Positions 1 through 8,572 of a stretch of 32,898 nucleotides of DNA are shown here, one piece after another. Numbering within the stretch: position 1 is the first letter of the stretch; each line of letters opens with the position of its first letter. Source of the DNA: Cladosporium sp. IMV 00045 (Eukaryota > Ascomycota > Dothideomycetes > Cladosporiales > Cladosporiaceae); assembly GCA_001931905.2 (NCBI GenBank), contig MSJI02000946.1, positions 1 through 32,898 on the forward strand, in the 5' to 3' direction. A program made the position numbers and the translations under genes. The notes under the pieces are model-generated. The model ran no database searches. It saw only the letters and a list, made by a program, of their open reading frames with translations, and had not been told where the DNA came from.

Positions 1-912
1 ACAGACAGGATCAATATCGTGTCGAAGGCAGTAGGATAGGAATCGGGCCGTAATATGACTCCCGTGGCCGTCGAATAGTAGGAGACGTCTTTTATTGTCG
101 TTTCGTCTCGTTTCGGGCTCGAATAAGGTCGATAACCACTCGTACGCAATCTGATCACTCGTCCATCCTGAAGTCGAGGTCGTATATCGCCAATTTGATT
201 GCTCTTCGGGGGGTATCCACGACGAATTCATATTCTGACTCTTATAGATGATTAAGGGTGGTAGGGCCCTTCCCGAGGCCCCTACGCACTCGATCGCAGT
301 TATCCATTCTTGCCGACCAGGCACCTTCTTGAATTTCATCTTATCTTCCTTCGTAACGAGGACTTTCGTAGACTGCGACGTGCCTAACGCGTAGCCTGTC
401 TCGTCAAAGTTCCAGATCGATTCGGAGTCGTACGAACGGGTCCTATAGAGGGTAGCAAGCTGATCAAAAAAGGAGTTTATGCGATCACGCGAGGTCCCTT
501 CGAAGCGAGATGCTTCGAGTGATCTTGACGTGATCGTAGCTACCTCTGGATGCCGAGAACGGAACCTATCAAGCCAGTGCTTCCCTAAGGGCTCCCTCGG
601 CGCCTCGGGGTCTATAGGAGTCGTACGGCCTTTTTGGATTTCGTAGGCTAGTTCTTTCGTAAACGATAGACTAATCGGGTTCCCGAGGTTTGCGAGTCGT
701 CTAATCCAGCCTACGAGAGTGTTTTCCTCGGCGATAGATAGTGCTTGCTGTTTTTCGTGAGCCATAGATCGTGATTGTCGTCCTAGGAGTCGTTTTTGAA
801 GCGTAGCTCTCGGGATTTTCGTCGCGTCGCTACACGCCCGAATCGAGCTATATTTGTGGTTTTGATAGTCGCGTATAGCCTTCTCGATAGCCTCGTTCGT
901 ATAGGAAGTCAT
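1..912 (-). CDS. pogo/Fot1-like DDE transposase, N-terminal 304 residues (partial)
   Basis: Frame read from the minus strand: ATG at 912-910 and 304 codons without a stop to the window edge. The first ~55 residues resemble the Psq/CENP-B type helix-turn-helix that binds transposon ends. A second Tc5/CENP-B-like HTH follows, with LGKHWLDRFRSRHPEV at about 109-124. The DDE endonuclease domain begins near 150. The first catalytic Asp is in WNFDETGYALG (D170) and the second in LLLFDGHGSH (D281). The third Asp should lie just beyond the edge, since the mutated second copy shows it about 15-20 residues further on in a PLDV motif. The protein would cut and paste its own element. Start choice: first ATG after the terminal repeats. 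Both visible catalytic residues are intact, so this copy may be active. Confidence 0.88.
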   Translation of the reverse strand, partial: MTSYTNEAIEKAIRDYQNHKYSSIRACSDATKIPRATLQKRLLGRQSRSMAHEKQQALSIAEENTLVGWIRRLANLGNPISLSFTKELAYEIQKGRTTPIDPEAPREPLGKHWLDRFRSRHPEVATITSRSLEASRFEGTSRDRINSFFDQLATLYRTRSYDSESIWNFDETGYALGTSQSTKVLVTKEDKMKFKKVPGRQEWITAIECVGASGRALPPLIIYKSQNMNSSWIPPEEQSNWRYTTSTSGWTSDQIAYEWLSTLFEPETRRNDNKRRLLLFDGHGSHITARFLSYCLRHDIDPVC

Positions 913-986
913 TAAAAAGATAGGATAAAAAAGGACACGTGAAAGTTTGGATTATTCACGAGGATGACACGCGTCAAATTCTGGCT

Positions 987-1020
987 TGGCTCGCTTCCCC
1001 GTCTGGCTCGCTTCCCCGTC
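987..1020. repeat. two tandem 17-bp subterminal repeats of transposon copy 1
   Basis: TGGCTCGCTTCCCCGTC occurs twice head to tail (987-1003 and 1004-1020), directly inside the terminal TGACGTTA. The same two-unit arrangement with changes is at 3797-3830 in copy 2. Such units are typical transposase-binding sites; that role is inference. Confidence 0.85.
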
Positions 1021-1030
1021 GGTGACGTTA

Positions 1031-2411
1031 TCTTAACTTAATTTCGTACTTCTTGGAAAGCAAAAACTTCATAAATCTGTTACATAGCAAGAGTTGACTT
1101 ATTAATTAGTTAACTAACTGATTCTAATTGCACTCAAAGTCTGCTCAAGAATTTGATATGCTGACCTGAAGCAGAGATCACATTCCAGAAAATGTGATTA
1201 ACTCAACTTAACTTACGTTATAGAACCTTGTACTTCCAATTCCATGTGGATAGGAGTTTACTTCAGGACTTTTCACTTCTCTGTCACTCAAGAGACGAAC
1301 TATCTAGTTTGGCTGACTTGACTAAATAGGGTTGTCGAAGATTTGCAAGCATAAACTCTCTATCTACATAAAGTCATAAAACTCATGGCTGTCTGATCAG
1401 TCTGACTACTATAGTACTTACAGGTGGTAATCAAGCTGCCAGTATCACTCTCACTTTCTCTCAAGACTGACAAGAATTTAACACAACACCTGATTCTCTG
1501 ATCATTGTATCAATTTGATTCCTTGGGAAGAAGTGCTCAACTAATGTAAGGTATGACAAATTCTGATGTTAGTTGACTCACATGAGAGGAGCAGACAATG
1601 ACCTGCACAGGAAGTCCATGTTCAATTTAGTATTATTAACTTACTAAGTGTTATTCCATAGAGGCAGATTAACAATGAAAACAGTCTTATGCATTTGGTA
1701 TTTGTATTTTCAATCAAGATGTGTTCAAAACAAAGACCAAAGATGTAATTCCAAAAATGCTTTCTCAGTTAGACTTCTATTCAGACTTTCGATCAAATCG
1801 TGAGTCAAATTTAGTTTACCTTTCTTTGATCTTCTCACCGAAATTCACAATTGGGACTAGTTGCGATGCCCATGATTTGGAGCTTGTGTATCTGAATATG
1901 AGCTCTGAATGTTATATCTCTGTAATATGACTATTTGGTTAGCAGCACTTTGTTGGCATCAGACTTATGAGCTCTGCACATTTCATCTTGTTTTCGCCTC
2001 TTTGATAAAGACTGCTCCTAATGATCTGCGCGAGATGGTAACATAGCACAGGCGCAAAGCTGAGATTATCTGACGACCCGAAATGAACAATAGCTCACAG
2101 TATTTTGCTCTTGCAATCATGAACTTACATTTGGATCAGTTCAATGGCTTTAAAGAAGAGGTGTTGCGCAGTATCCAATATAGAATGCTATACAAGTTCT
2201 CATATCTCATAGTACAACACTGGTGATATGATTGAGCTGCTGGAGTATAGCTTTACATTAGCAAGCTAGATCAAACCGAGAATCTGTCACAATGTGAAAC
2301 TGTAAGTTACCTGGGTCACTAATCATGCAACCTGAAGAGCACTGCAAATGAGACCATTCTGCATTTGTTCATAGACTGCAGTAACGTTATGCCACAAACA
2401 ATGCAAGTGAC
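1031..2411. other. AT-rich segment between the two transposon copies; no gene seen
   Basis: About 1.4 kb, clearly richer in A and T and poorer in CpG than the rest of the window. The longest open frame (1721-1930, 69 codons) has no recognisable motif and I do not call it. I see no terminal repeats of its own and no homology between its two ends. CpA and TpG are still common, so it does not look like classical heavily RIP-mutated DNA. It may be a relic of another element or ordinary AT-rich intergenic DNA. It is bounded on both sides by the 5' ends of the two transposon copies, which point away from each other. Confidence 0.6.
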
Positions 2412-2432
2412 TAACGTCAATGACGGGGAAGC
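2412..2432 (+). repeat. left terminal inverted repeat of copy 2
   Basis: 21 bp matching the right end in 18 positions and the end of copy 1 in 19. It begins with TA, the usual pogo/Fot1 target dinucleotide. Confidence 0.85.
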
Positions 2433-2545
2433 TTACGTCGTTGCGTTCGTAAGAGTCGATCTTGAAGCGTAGACCTCGGAATCTTCGTCGCGTCTAAATA
2501 CGCTCGAATCGAAGGATATTCGTCGACGTCGCGTAATCGTATAGG

Positions 2546-3731
2546 CTCCTTTTTTGATTAGCTTAATACCCTCTACGGGACCCGTTTATATAACTCCGGA
2601 TCGATCTAGAACTTTAACGAGACCGGGTACGCGCTAGGTACGTCGCAGTCTACGAAAGTCCTTATTACAAAAGAAGATAAGATGAAATTTAAGAAGGTAC
2701 CTGGTCGGTAAGAATGGATAACTACGATCGAGTGCGTAGGGGCCTCGGGAAGGGCTTTACTACCTCTAATCATCTATAAGAGTTAGAACATGAATTCGTC
2801 GTAGATACCCCCCGAAGAGCGATCAAATTGGCGATATACGACCTCGACTTCCGGATAGATAAGTAATTAGATCGCTTACGAGTGGTTAACTACTCTATTC
2901 GACCCTGAAACGAGACGAAATAATAATAAACGACGTCTCCTACTATTTAATAGCCACGGGAGTCATATTACGGCCCGATTTCTATCTTATTGCCTTCGGC
3001 ACAAAATTAATCCTGTCTGCTTACCCCCCTATTTGTCCCATCTATTATAACCTCTCGACGTTACGTGTTTTGGGCCCTTAAAAAGGAACCTCAGGATCTA
3101 GATGGATTCGTTGTTTTTTACGTCGACTACGCGATTACACCGCTCCGAGTGGGCTACGTGCTACTCTATCGCTAGGAATAGGACCTTCCGGGTTAGTACT
3201 ATCGAATCAGGCTTTGAATCGACCGGAATATGGCCTATCTTAAGGGATAGACCCCTCCTACGCCTCGGACCCCCTCCCTCCCCCCCTCGGACTCCGCCTC
3301 CTATTCTCGACGATAGGGGATCCCCCGACCTTTGTGTCCTTAACTCCCGGCCTCCTCGGGGTACGGAGCCTCGTCACGTTCGAGATACGATCACTCGAGT
3401 AATCGATTACTCTTCGATTTCGACTCCTTCAAAGCGATTCATAAAGCGATCACAAACTGAACTTGAAAAGTTAAGATCCCGGAATACCCTTCTAGAATAC
3501 GAGCTTAACGAGACCCAGGGTCGACTCTCGATACGTAGGGAACGTAGGACAGGTAAACGCGTTGCCCTAAAAGGGAAATACGTCCTTAATACGCAAGAAA
3601 TCCTCGAAGAAGTCGAAAAAGCCGAAAAAGAGACTTTACGAAAAAAGAAAAGTAAAAGACGTAAATCGCCTACGCCGAGCCCCGAACTCAAAGACGAGAT
3701 AGAGCTAGATAGTGAAGACGAGCTCGCTTAA
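2546..3731 (+). pseudogene. transposase remnant of copy 2 with catalytic Asp-to-Asn changes
   Basis: The sense-strand body parallels copy 1 residues 147-304 and then adds the C-terminus that copy 1 lacks in this window. New stops sit where copy 1 has Gln (CAG/CAA to TAG/TAA) or Trp (TGG to TAG), i.e. C-to-T or G-to-A changes. The first catalytic Asp codon GAC is AAC at 2616-2618. The second is AAT at 2949-2951. The third Asp is kept (GAC at 3057-3059, in PLDV). The last open stretch, 3102-3731, contains the family's RVSTIESGF/GIWPI segment and a Lys/Glu-rich, basic-acidic tail. That tail includes a GKRVALKGKYVL segment seen near the C-terminus of Fot1-type transposases. The 209-codon ORF is a fragment, not a separate gene. 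Confidence 0.85.
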
Positions 3732-3796
3732 TTTCATCTGATTCGGACTATTACTCGTTGAGATATGACTTTTTGAAATGAAGATGGTTAAATTCC

Positions 3797-3830
3797 TGGC
3801 CGACTTCACCGTCTGGCCGACTTCCCAGTC
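3797..3830. repeat. two tandem 17-bp subterminal repeats of copy 2
   Basis: TGGCCGACTTCACCGTC (3797-3813) and TGGCCGACTTCCCAGTC (3814-3830). They are the counterparts of the perfect pair in copy 1. The left end of copy 2 keeps only part of one unit because the inverted segment starts there. Confidence 0.8.
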
Positions 3831-3840
3831 AATGACGTTA
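3820..3840 (-). repeat. right terminal inverted repeat of copy 2
   Basis: Ends in ...AATGACGTTA at 3840, pairing with the left end at 2412. The next base belongs to the interrupted secreted-protein gene. Confidence 0.85.
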
Positions 3841-4301
3841 ACCCCAGCAGCGGCAGCAACAGCTTTCGACGTCGACGAAGCAGCTTGTGTCTGAGCCTGC
3901 GCCCCACCACTCTTGGTCGAACTCGCAGACGAAAGACTCGTAGCAGCAGCCCGAGCCAGGCTGCTGTGTTTCGACTCTGTCAAGTGTATCGTTGAGCTGC
4001 AAGTTTGGGACATTGTGCTCGACGCGCTGACATCTGCGGCGCCGACGCAGCAGTAGGCCCCTGCTGTCACCTTCGCCGGAGACTTTGCCGGGACAGCAGT
4101 ACGTCTGCTTGTCTTGTTTGTAGGTCACTTGGTTGTTGGGACATTGGCCTTGTCGCGGTGGGGTCGGATTTTCTGTGTTGATGGTGTTAGTTGGCTTTTC
4201 GTATGGTGTGGTTGAAAAGGCTGTTTGGGAGGGCTTACGGGTGTGGAATAGGATGAGGGAAGCGCGGCCAAGAGAACGGCGAAGATGGCGGTAAGCTGCA
4301 T
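3841..4301 (-). pseudogene. small secreted cysteine-rich protein gene, truncated by the transposon
   Basis: ATG at 4301-4299 begins a clear signal peptide (MQLTAIFAVLLAALPSSYST). A GTAAGC donor follows at once. With a 44-nt intron the next exon reads in frame into a segment with CPNNQVTY and TYCCPG. The obvious 66-nt alternative acceptor instead leads to an early stop. Shortly after TYCCPG the likely continuation (AYCCVG, then a Ser/Ala-rich tail with QTCSSTI) lies in another frame, offset at a run of four G, so the gene seems frameshifted. The Ser/Ala-rich tail stops at 3841, exactly where transposon copy 2 begins; the stop codon in one frame is made by the TA of the transposon end. CC-rich secreted proteins of this shape are common in plant-associated fungi. 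Function is unknown; I do not assign a family. Confidence 0.6.
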
Positions 4302-4434
4302 GATTGTTATCTTCGAAGCCTTGGAAGACTGTTTGACGAGAAGTGACAGATGTTGCTTGGGACAATGTCTTGCTGTTGTGAAGTTGTTGAGTGTCATAGC
4401 GACTTCTTACAACGGAGCATGCGTTCGCAGTGGC

Positions 4435-4441
4435 TTTATAT
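4435..4441 (-). promoter_or_regulatory. TATA box for the truncated secreted-protein gene
   Basis: The minus strand reads GCATATAAAGCC here, about 134 nt upstream of the ATG at 4301. This supports 4301 rather than the in-frame ATG at 4397 as the start. Confidence 0.55.
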
Positions 4442-5331
4442 GCATCCTTACCGGATATACAGTCATTGCTCGTCACAGCAGGATGGATTCCAATGTAACA
4501 CGACTGTCGTGTCCAAAGTAATTTATGGGCGGCCATCTTAGAAAAGCAGTTGTTTCAATGAAATGCATGAGGCGCAAGCGTGGCGAATTAAGCTCACGGG
4601 GGTATATGAAGTCGTTCAGTCTAATCAAATAAGAGCAGTAGGATCGATTGGCTTCCAGGATCTTAAGACTTAGTGTAGCTTCCGATGTCTGCTGGACCGT
4701 TCAGCTAAAAGCTGTCGAAGCCTAAACTCGAAGAGCTGAAATGGAAAGCTTAAAGCGACGTCGATGTGCATCTCTTTCGATGATATATGCCTTGATTAGC
4801 GCGTAGGATGCAACTAGAGTAAAGCCTCTCGTACCTTAGTCTGTGGTTGGAGAATGCGACTGTGCAAGATCTTCTACGGACTCGGAAGATGTCACGTAGC
4901 CCCGACGCCCCAAAACGCTCGTTGACATTGGTCGATAACACGACGGAACTTGGCAACGATGTCGACATCACCTTTGAGATGCAGACGGTCCGCGGTCCTT
5001 CGGTTTTCAAAAATGAGGCATTGAAGGCAATAGCTGAGGCTTCTTCGTAGAACCTACTTGGCGGAGTTGTTCGGGGCCATATGCGCTGTCATCCCTTTTC
5101 TACTTGGGGCTCGTGGGCAACGGGAGGTCTTCGTAATCAACGACGAATCGACGCATGAAAGCGCTGAACCTTGATTTGCTGTACCTGACGCTATAGAATC
5201 CGCAAGCAAGAACCACGCAAACTATCCGCCCAAATATTTTCGAACGCTGAGCACGCGGACAATAACAACAAATGTCCACCTAGTAGCGCTGAAATTATCG
5301 TACAAAGCCAACAAGACACTACAACCCGCCC
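4442..5331. other. intergenic region, no confident gene
   Basis: Two open frames overlap here on opposite strands (4847-5050 plus, 67 codons; 4750-5010 minus, 86 codons). Neither has a motif, signal peptide or promoter that I can see. The plus frame has a fairly protein-like composition and could be a gene relic, but I would not annotate it. The last 300 bases are the 3' flank of the cation transporter. Confidence 0.5.
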
Positions 5332-7116
5332 TCAATCTTGACGCATATGACTGGGCAAGTTCCAACCAGCATAATCGAGATGTACAAAAGCCCTGTCGAC
5401 ATTCGGCACACTCTCGATGACATACTGCAAACTCTCGCCCAGATCGTGGCTGTCTCTCAGACTAATTCCCTCGTCGAGCACAATGTCGACTTCGACGTTG
5501 AGCTTGTCTCCACTATGATACGCCTGCAGCCCCTGGATGGCTTTGATCGTCTTGGCGAAGCGCATGGTGAGGTAGAGCAGGATGTTGCGCTCGTCGGCCG
5601 TGGCGGCGGCGCCTGTGAGGTTGCGGATGTGCTCGGATGACGTGGATGACCAGCCGATGATAACGTAGCAGGAGAGCAGGATACCGCCGAGCGGGTCGAG
5701 CCACCAGATGCCGGCGTAGTAACCCACGAGAGGGAAGATGATGGAGAAGGTGTTGAAAACGACATCGGTCATGGCGTCTTGGGCAAGAGCTTGCACGGAG
5801 CTGTTAGGTATGAGGCGACACCAGAGCCAGCATGCGAACTTGATTACGACGGTAGCGGCCATGATGGCGATTGCAGGAATGGTGAGTGCGACAAGATTAT
5901 GGTCTGGACCTGTCAATCGCTGGAAACCTTCGATAGCGACCTGGAAGAAAGAAAGGACCATGATGACAGAGAAGACGAGAATTCCGACGGGTTCCAGGCG
6001 GCGACGACCGATTGGATAGGCGTATTGATCATGTCGAGAAATGAGATAGGTGGTGACCCAGACAATTGCGGTAGAAAGGAAGTCGAGGGCTGCGTCGACA
6101 AGAGAAGCAAGCACCGAAACGGAACTAGAAAGAGCGACGACGATGAGTTTGAGAATGAGTAAGACGGTGTTCGCGACCAAGTTGAGGTAAATGGCGATGG
6201 TGACGATGCGAGACTGAGAATCGGCTTCTTCTTCAGGCTCGAAATCCGGTGGCATGATGCGAGTGACCTCTGATGTCTCCTCTTCTTCATCGTCCTGGAT
6301 GGACTCTGCAGAAAGAAGTGGGGTGTTCTCGTCGTTTGGCTTCACGCGGTAGATGTCTTTAGTGCGGACGACCCTGTGTGTTGGCTTGGTGCCATTGATG
6401 GCCATCCCATCGTCCGGCGGCGAACCAGTAGGCGTTGTCTCTTCTGTCTCTGCGATGGTGGCCGGGACGTCAGGAGGATGCGATCCGCCTTTATACCAGT
6501 CGTGAAGACCTTGCGCGTGATGGTATTCTTGAATCAGGTTGTGCGGCAGACTGCTGTCCAACAATCGATCGATGTATAGATAGTGTTGTACCAGATGATT
6601 GCAGCGCTCGTAATATGCGCGAATCGGTTTCTTCATCTTCTTCAATTCGTCCTCTTGTTTATAGTATTGCTCCCAGCGATATCTTGGATTACTGTATCCA
6701 ATCAGTCGCATACTGCGCATCTGAGGCGTCATGAGCAGGTTCAGACGACTCTCCTCCATTGGCTCGCTATCGCTGTCACCCCACATGGGAGTGAAAGAGG
6801 AATGCCTTCGCAATTGGCCAGCCTCAAGGTCCTGAAGGTCTGGAGAAGGGCGATCGCGTCCGTCGTTGCTCTGGCGGCCGCCGTTGTCCGAGGAAAAGCT
6901 GCTAGGCCGACGACGGTGAGACCGCCTGTCGCTGTTACTGGCAGATCGCGCCGAGATGATACCAGGCAACGCCTGACCGCGGGTGGACATGGCAGAATCA
7001 CCGTCGTTCACAGGCAGGAAACCCTTCAGCCCTGGGATTCGGTAGCTGCGAGGCGACTCGCGCTCATTGTTGGGAGACTCGTTGTCGCTGCTCATGGTGG
7101 AAGCGAGGACCGCCAA
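5332..7116 (-). CDS. cation diffusion facilitator (CDF) family transporter, Mn/Fe-type
   Basis: 594 residues in one exon. Residues 1-300 are a polar, largely disordered N-terminus with Ser/Arg-rich stretches and an acidic patch. It includes an ENTPLL dileucine-type motif at 263-268 that could direct sorting to the vacuole or another endomembrane. Six membrane segments follow between about 303 and 490. Helix 2 carries D341-A-A-L-D345 and helix 5 D447-A-M-T-D451. Paired DxxxD metal-site motifs of this kind are those of the manganese branch of the CDF family. Residues ~500-594 form the cytoplasmic ferredoxin-like domain with HSGDKLNVEVDIVLDE. The protein should move Mn2+ or a similar divalent ion out of the cytosol in exchange for protons. 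The second Met (residue 8) is an alternative start. Metal specificity is inference from the motif type. Confidence 0.9.
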   Translation of the reverse strand: MAVLASTMSSDNESPNNERESPRSYRIPGLKGFLPVNDGDSAMSTRGQALPGIISARSASNSDRRSHRRRPSSFSSDNGGRQSNDGRDRPSPDLQDLEAGQLRRHSSFTPMWGDSDSEPMEESRLNLLMTPQMRSMRLIGYSNPRYRWEQYYKQEDELKKMKKPIRAYYERCNHLVQHYLYIDRLLDSSLPHNLIQEYHHAQGLHDWYKGGSHPPDVPATIAETEETTPTGSPPDDGMAINGTKPTHRVVRTKDIYRVKPNDENTPLLSAESIQDDEEEETSEVTRIMPPDFEPEEEADSQSRIVTIAIYLNLVANTVLLILKLIVVALSSSVSVLASLVDAALDFLSTAIVWVTTYLISRHDQYAYPIGRRRLEPVGILVFSVIMVLSFFQVAIEGFQRLTGPDHNLVALTIPAIAIMAATVVIKFACWLWCRLIPNSSVQALAQDAMTDVVFNTFSIIFPLVGYYAGIWWLDPLGGILLSCYVIIGWSSTSSEHIRNLTGAAATADERNILLYLTMRFAKTIKAIQGLQAYHSGDKLNVEVDIVLDEGISLRDSHDLGESLQYVIESVPNVDRAFVHLDYAGWNLPSHMRQD

Positions 7117-8010
7117 TGCAGCGGCTGAGCCAATATCAGCTGCAGTGACAAAGCAGGCGAGGTCTAGGACTCGAGGAAGTGATGCGAGTGAGATGTGGTG
7201 AGAGGGAAAAGAATGGTTGGCGAAGGCCAGTAGAAGCGGTTTGCAGCTCTGCCCTGCAGCTCTACCCCAGGTCTTTCCATCCTACCGCAGCTCCGCAGAT
7301 TTGCCATGCGCGTATGAAGGCGACCGAGACAACGGCGTGCACTTTCCATGATCCGGCCTTCATAGCGGGGCCGAGTCCTTCAACCAGAGATGATCTAATC
7401 AAAAGATCAGATTTCTCGCTGATCTGTCCTCTTGTTGGGCGCCGCCGGCTCGCTCATCATGTCTTCATCCAGCCTGATGCAGCCCTCAACACTTCCTTCG
7501 CCTTGCCCCCTCGAGTCTCCGCTGTGAAGCCTCGTCTGGACTTCACGGGTCCGCTGTGAATTAACAATTGTTTGTGGGCAGCTTTTTATCTGGAGGTCAG
7601 AGCCTATATTTGAAGGCAGACAACTAAACAAGTCCGCGAGTATACCCCCATAAAGCGACTTGCCAAACCGCTGTTCCAGCCTGCAATTCAACCAACTCTC
7701 CTCGGCTAGCTTCGTCAATACCGTGACATGCCAGTGGGAATCGCCGTAGATGAGCAAGAGATCCCCGAACGATCCACTGGTCAATTTGCAGTTGCAACAC
7801 TACACTTAAAGTCATTCAGGTCGTTAGCGATGATAATGTACGAAGCCAGTGAACGACAAAAGAGTGTTCGAATGCCTTGGCCCGCGGACACGATATGTTG
7901 GGTTTTCTCGCACTTACTATTATTGACCACAATAGTGATCAATGCCAGCATTATACTGTCGAATTAACTGCGTAAGTTCCCGCGCACGACGACCAGCGGC
8001 AAAAGGTTAT

Positions 8011-8340
8011 GATCGAATGCAGACAGCAACTGAGCTGGCATTTATGAAGCCTTGGTCACGCGCAACTGATATCTAGAACATGTCATGCTAAGATTACACG
8101 ACAAACGAAGCAACTCGCGCTACCATCCATATTGGCTGTGTTATCGTGGTTGCCATACACTCTTTGAGCACACGGTCAAATGCATTAACAGCAGCTAAGC
8201 TGGCATTTACTAAGGGGTGTTCACGCGCAACTAATATCTGTAACATGTCACACGACAAGCGAAGCAACTCTACCAAGTAGCCATAATGACCGAGCTACCG
8301 TATTTGCTAAACACCCTCTGAGCAACAAAAAGCTGGCAGT
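8011..8340. repeat. imperfect tandem duplication, unit about 165 bp, upstream of a TATA box
   Basis: GCTGGCATTTA occurs at 8034 and again at 8199, an offset of 165. Both are followed by TCACGCGCAACT.ATATCT, AACATGTCA and CACGACAA.CGAAGCAACTC in order. The second copy lacks a few bases before CACGACAA. A partial third start (AGCTGGCAGTG) is at 8331. The duplicated block ends about 30 bp before the TATA box, so it lies in the promoter of the gene at 8573. Confidence 0.75.
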
Positions 8341-8368
8341 GAATATTGCAATTGTCTACACCAATTGC

Positions 8369-8376
8369 TATAAAAG
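8369..8376 (+). promoter_or_regulatory. TATA box of the Met/Gly-rich gene
   Basis: TATAAAAG, about 204 nt before the ATG at 8573. The longer open frame begins at 8339, upstream of this TATA, so the start at 8573 is preferred. Confidence 0.65.
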
Positions 8377-8572
8377 AACCTCTTCCTTCTCTTGTTTCCA
8401 AAACCTCGACATTACTCGCATCGACCAGTCAGACTACGACTCACACCATCTGATCCTCCAAACAATCTACATTTCCGACGAAATACAAATTGTACGATCC
8501 TCACCCTCTCATTCCGTAGCTGTTATTCGCCCAACTAACATCATATATAGAAGACAACATCCGATTTATACA

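Larger units (their letters stand above)
1..1030 (-). mobile_element. pogo/Fot1-like DNA transposon, copy 1, cut by the window edge
   Basis: The outer terminus is at 1030, where the minus strand reads TAACGTCACCGACGGGGAAG. This matches both ends of the second copy at 2412-3840. Inside the end are two perfect 17-bp direct repeats (987-1020), then a leader of about 75 bp, then the transposase start at 912. The other terminus and the last third of the transposase lie left of the window. The reading frame is open throughout, so this copy looks young or unmutated. Class II assignment comes from the inverted terminal repeats and the DDE transposase. Insertion at a TA dinucleotide is the family habit and fits the TA at the end, but the flanking duplication cannot be checked here. 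Confidence 0.85.
2412..3840 (+). mobile_element. pogo/Fot1-like transposon, copy 2: internally rearranged and RIP-like mutated
   Basis: Both termini are present. The left end reads TAACGTCAATGACGGGGAAG at 2412. The right end, reverse complemented from 3840, reads TAACGTCATTGACTGGGAAG. After the left end, 2434-2545 matches copy 1 positions about 770-885 in the same written orientation, so it is antisense to the following body. From about 2546 the sequence is the sense strand of the transposase from the codon for residue ~147 onward. The stretch coding for residues ~50-146 is missing. Compared with copy 1 the body carries many C-to-T and G-to-A changes, including at least eight new stop codons. 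The element cannot make transposase but keeps both ends, so it could still be moved by an enzyme supplied from elsewhere. Confidence 0.88.
7117..8572. other. intergenic region between the CDF gene and the Met/Gly-rich gene
   Basis: About 1.45 kb with several short overlapping open frames and no recognisable protein. The left part is the CDF promoter. The right part holds an imperfect direct duplication (8011-8340) and the TATA box of the next gene (8369-8376). Confidence 0.55.

Noticed and set aside
1031..2411. AT-rich segment as RIP-mutated transposon
   Set aside because: CpA and TpG are still common and no terminal repeats or transposase traces are visible, so the claim is not supported.
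3838..4536. 232-codon minus-strand open frame as one protein
   Set aside because: It runs through the TATA box, the leader and the signal-peptide exon in a different frame, and ends in an unnatural Arg run. Only its middle part is likely coding.
4847..5050. 67-codon open frame as a small gene
   Set aside because: Reasonable composition but no motif, promoter or conserved feature, and an overlapping frame on the other strand is longer.
8339..8572. N-terminal extension of the Met/Gly-rich protein to 8339
   Set aside because: It begins upstream of the TATA box at 8369, so it would not be in the main transcript, and its composition differs from the rest.
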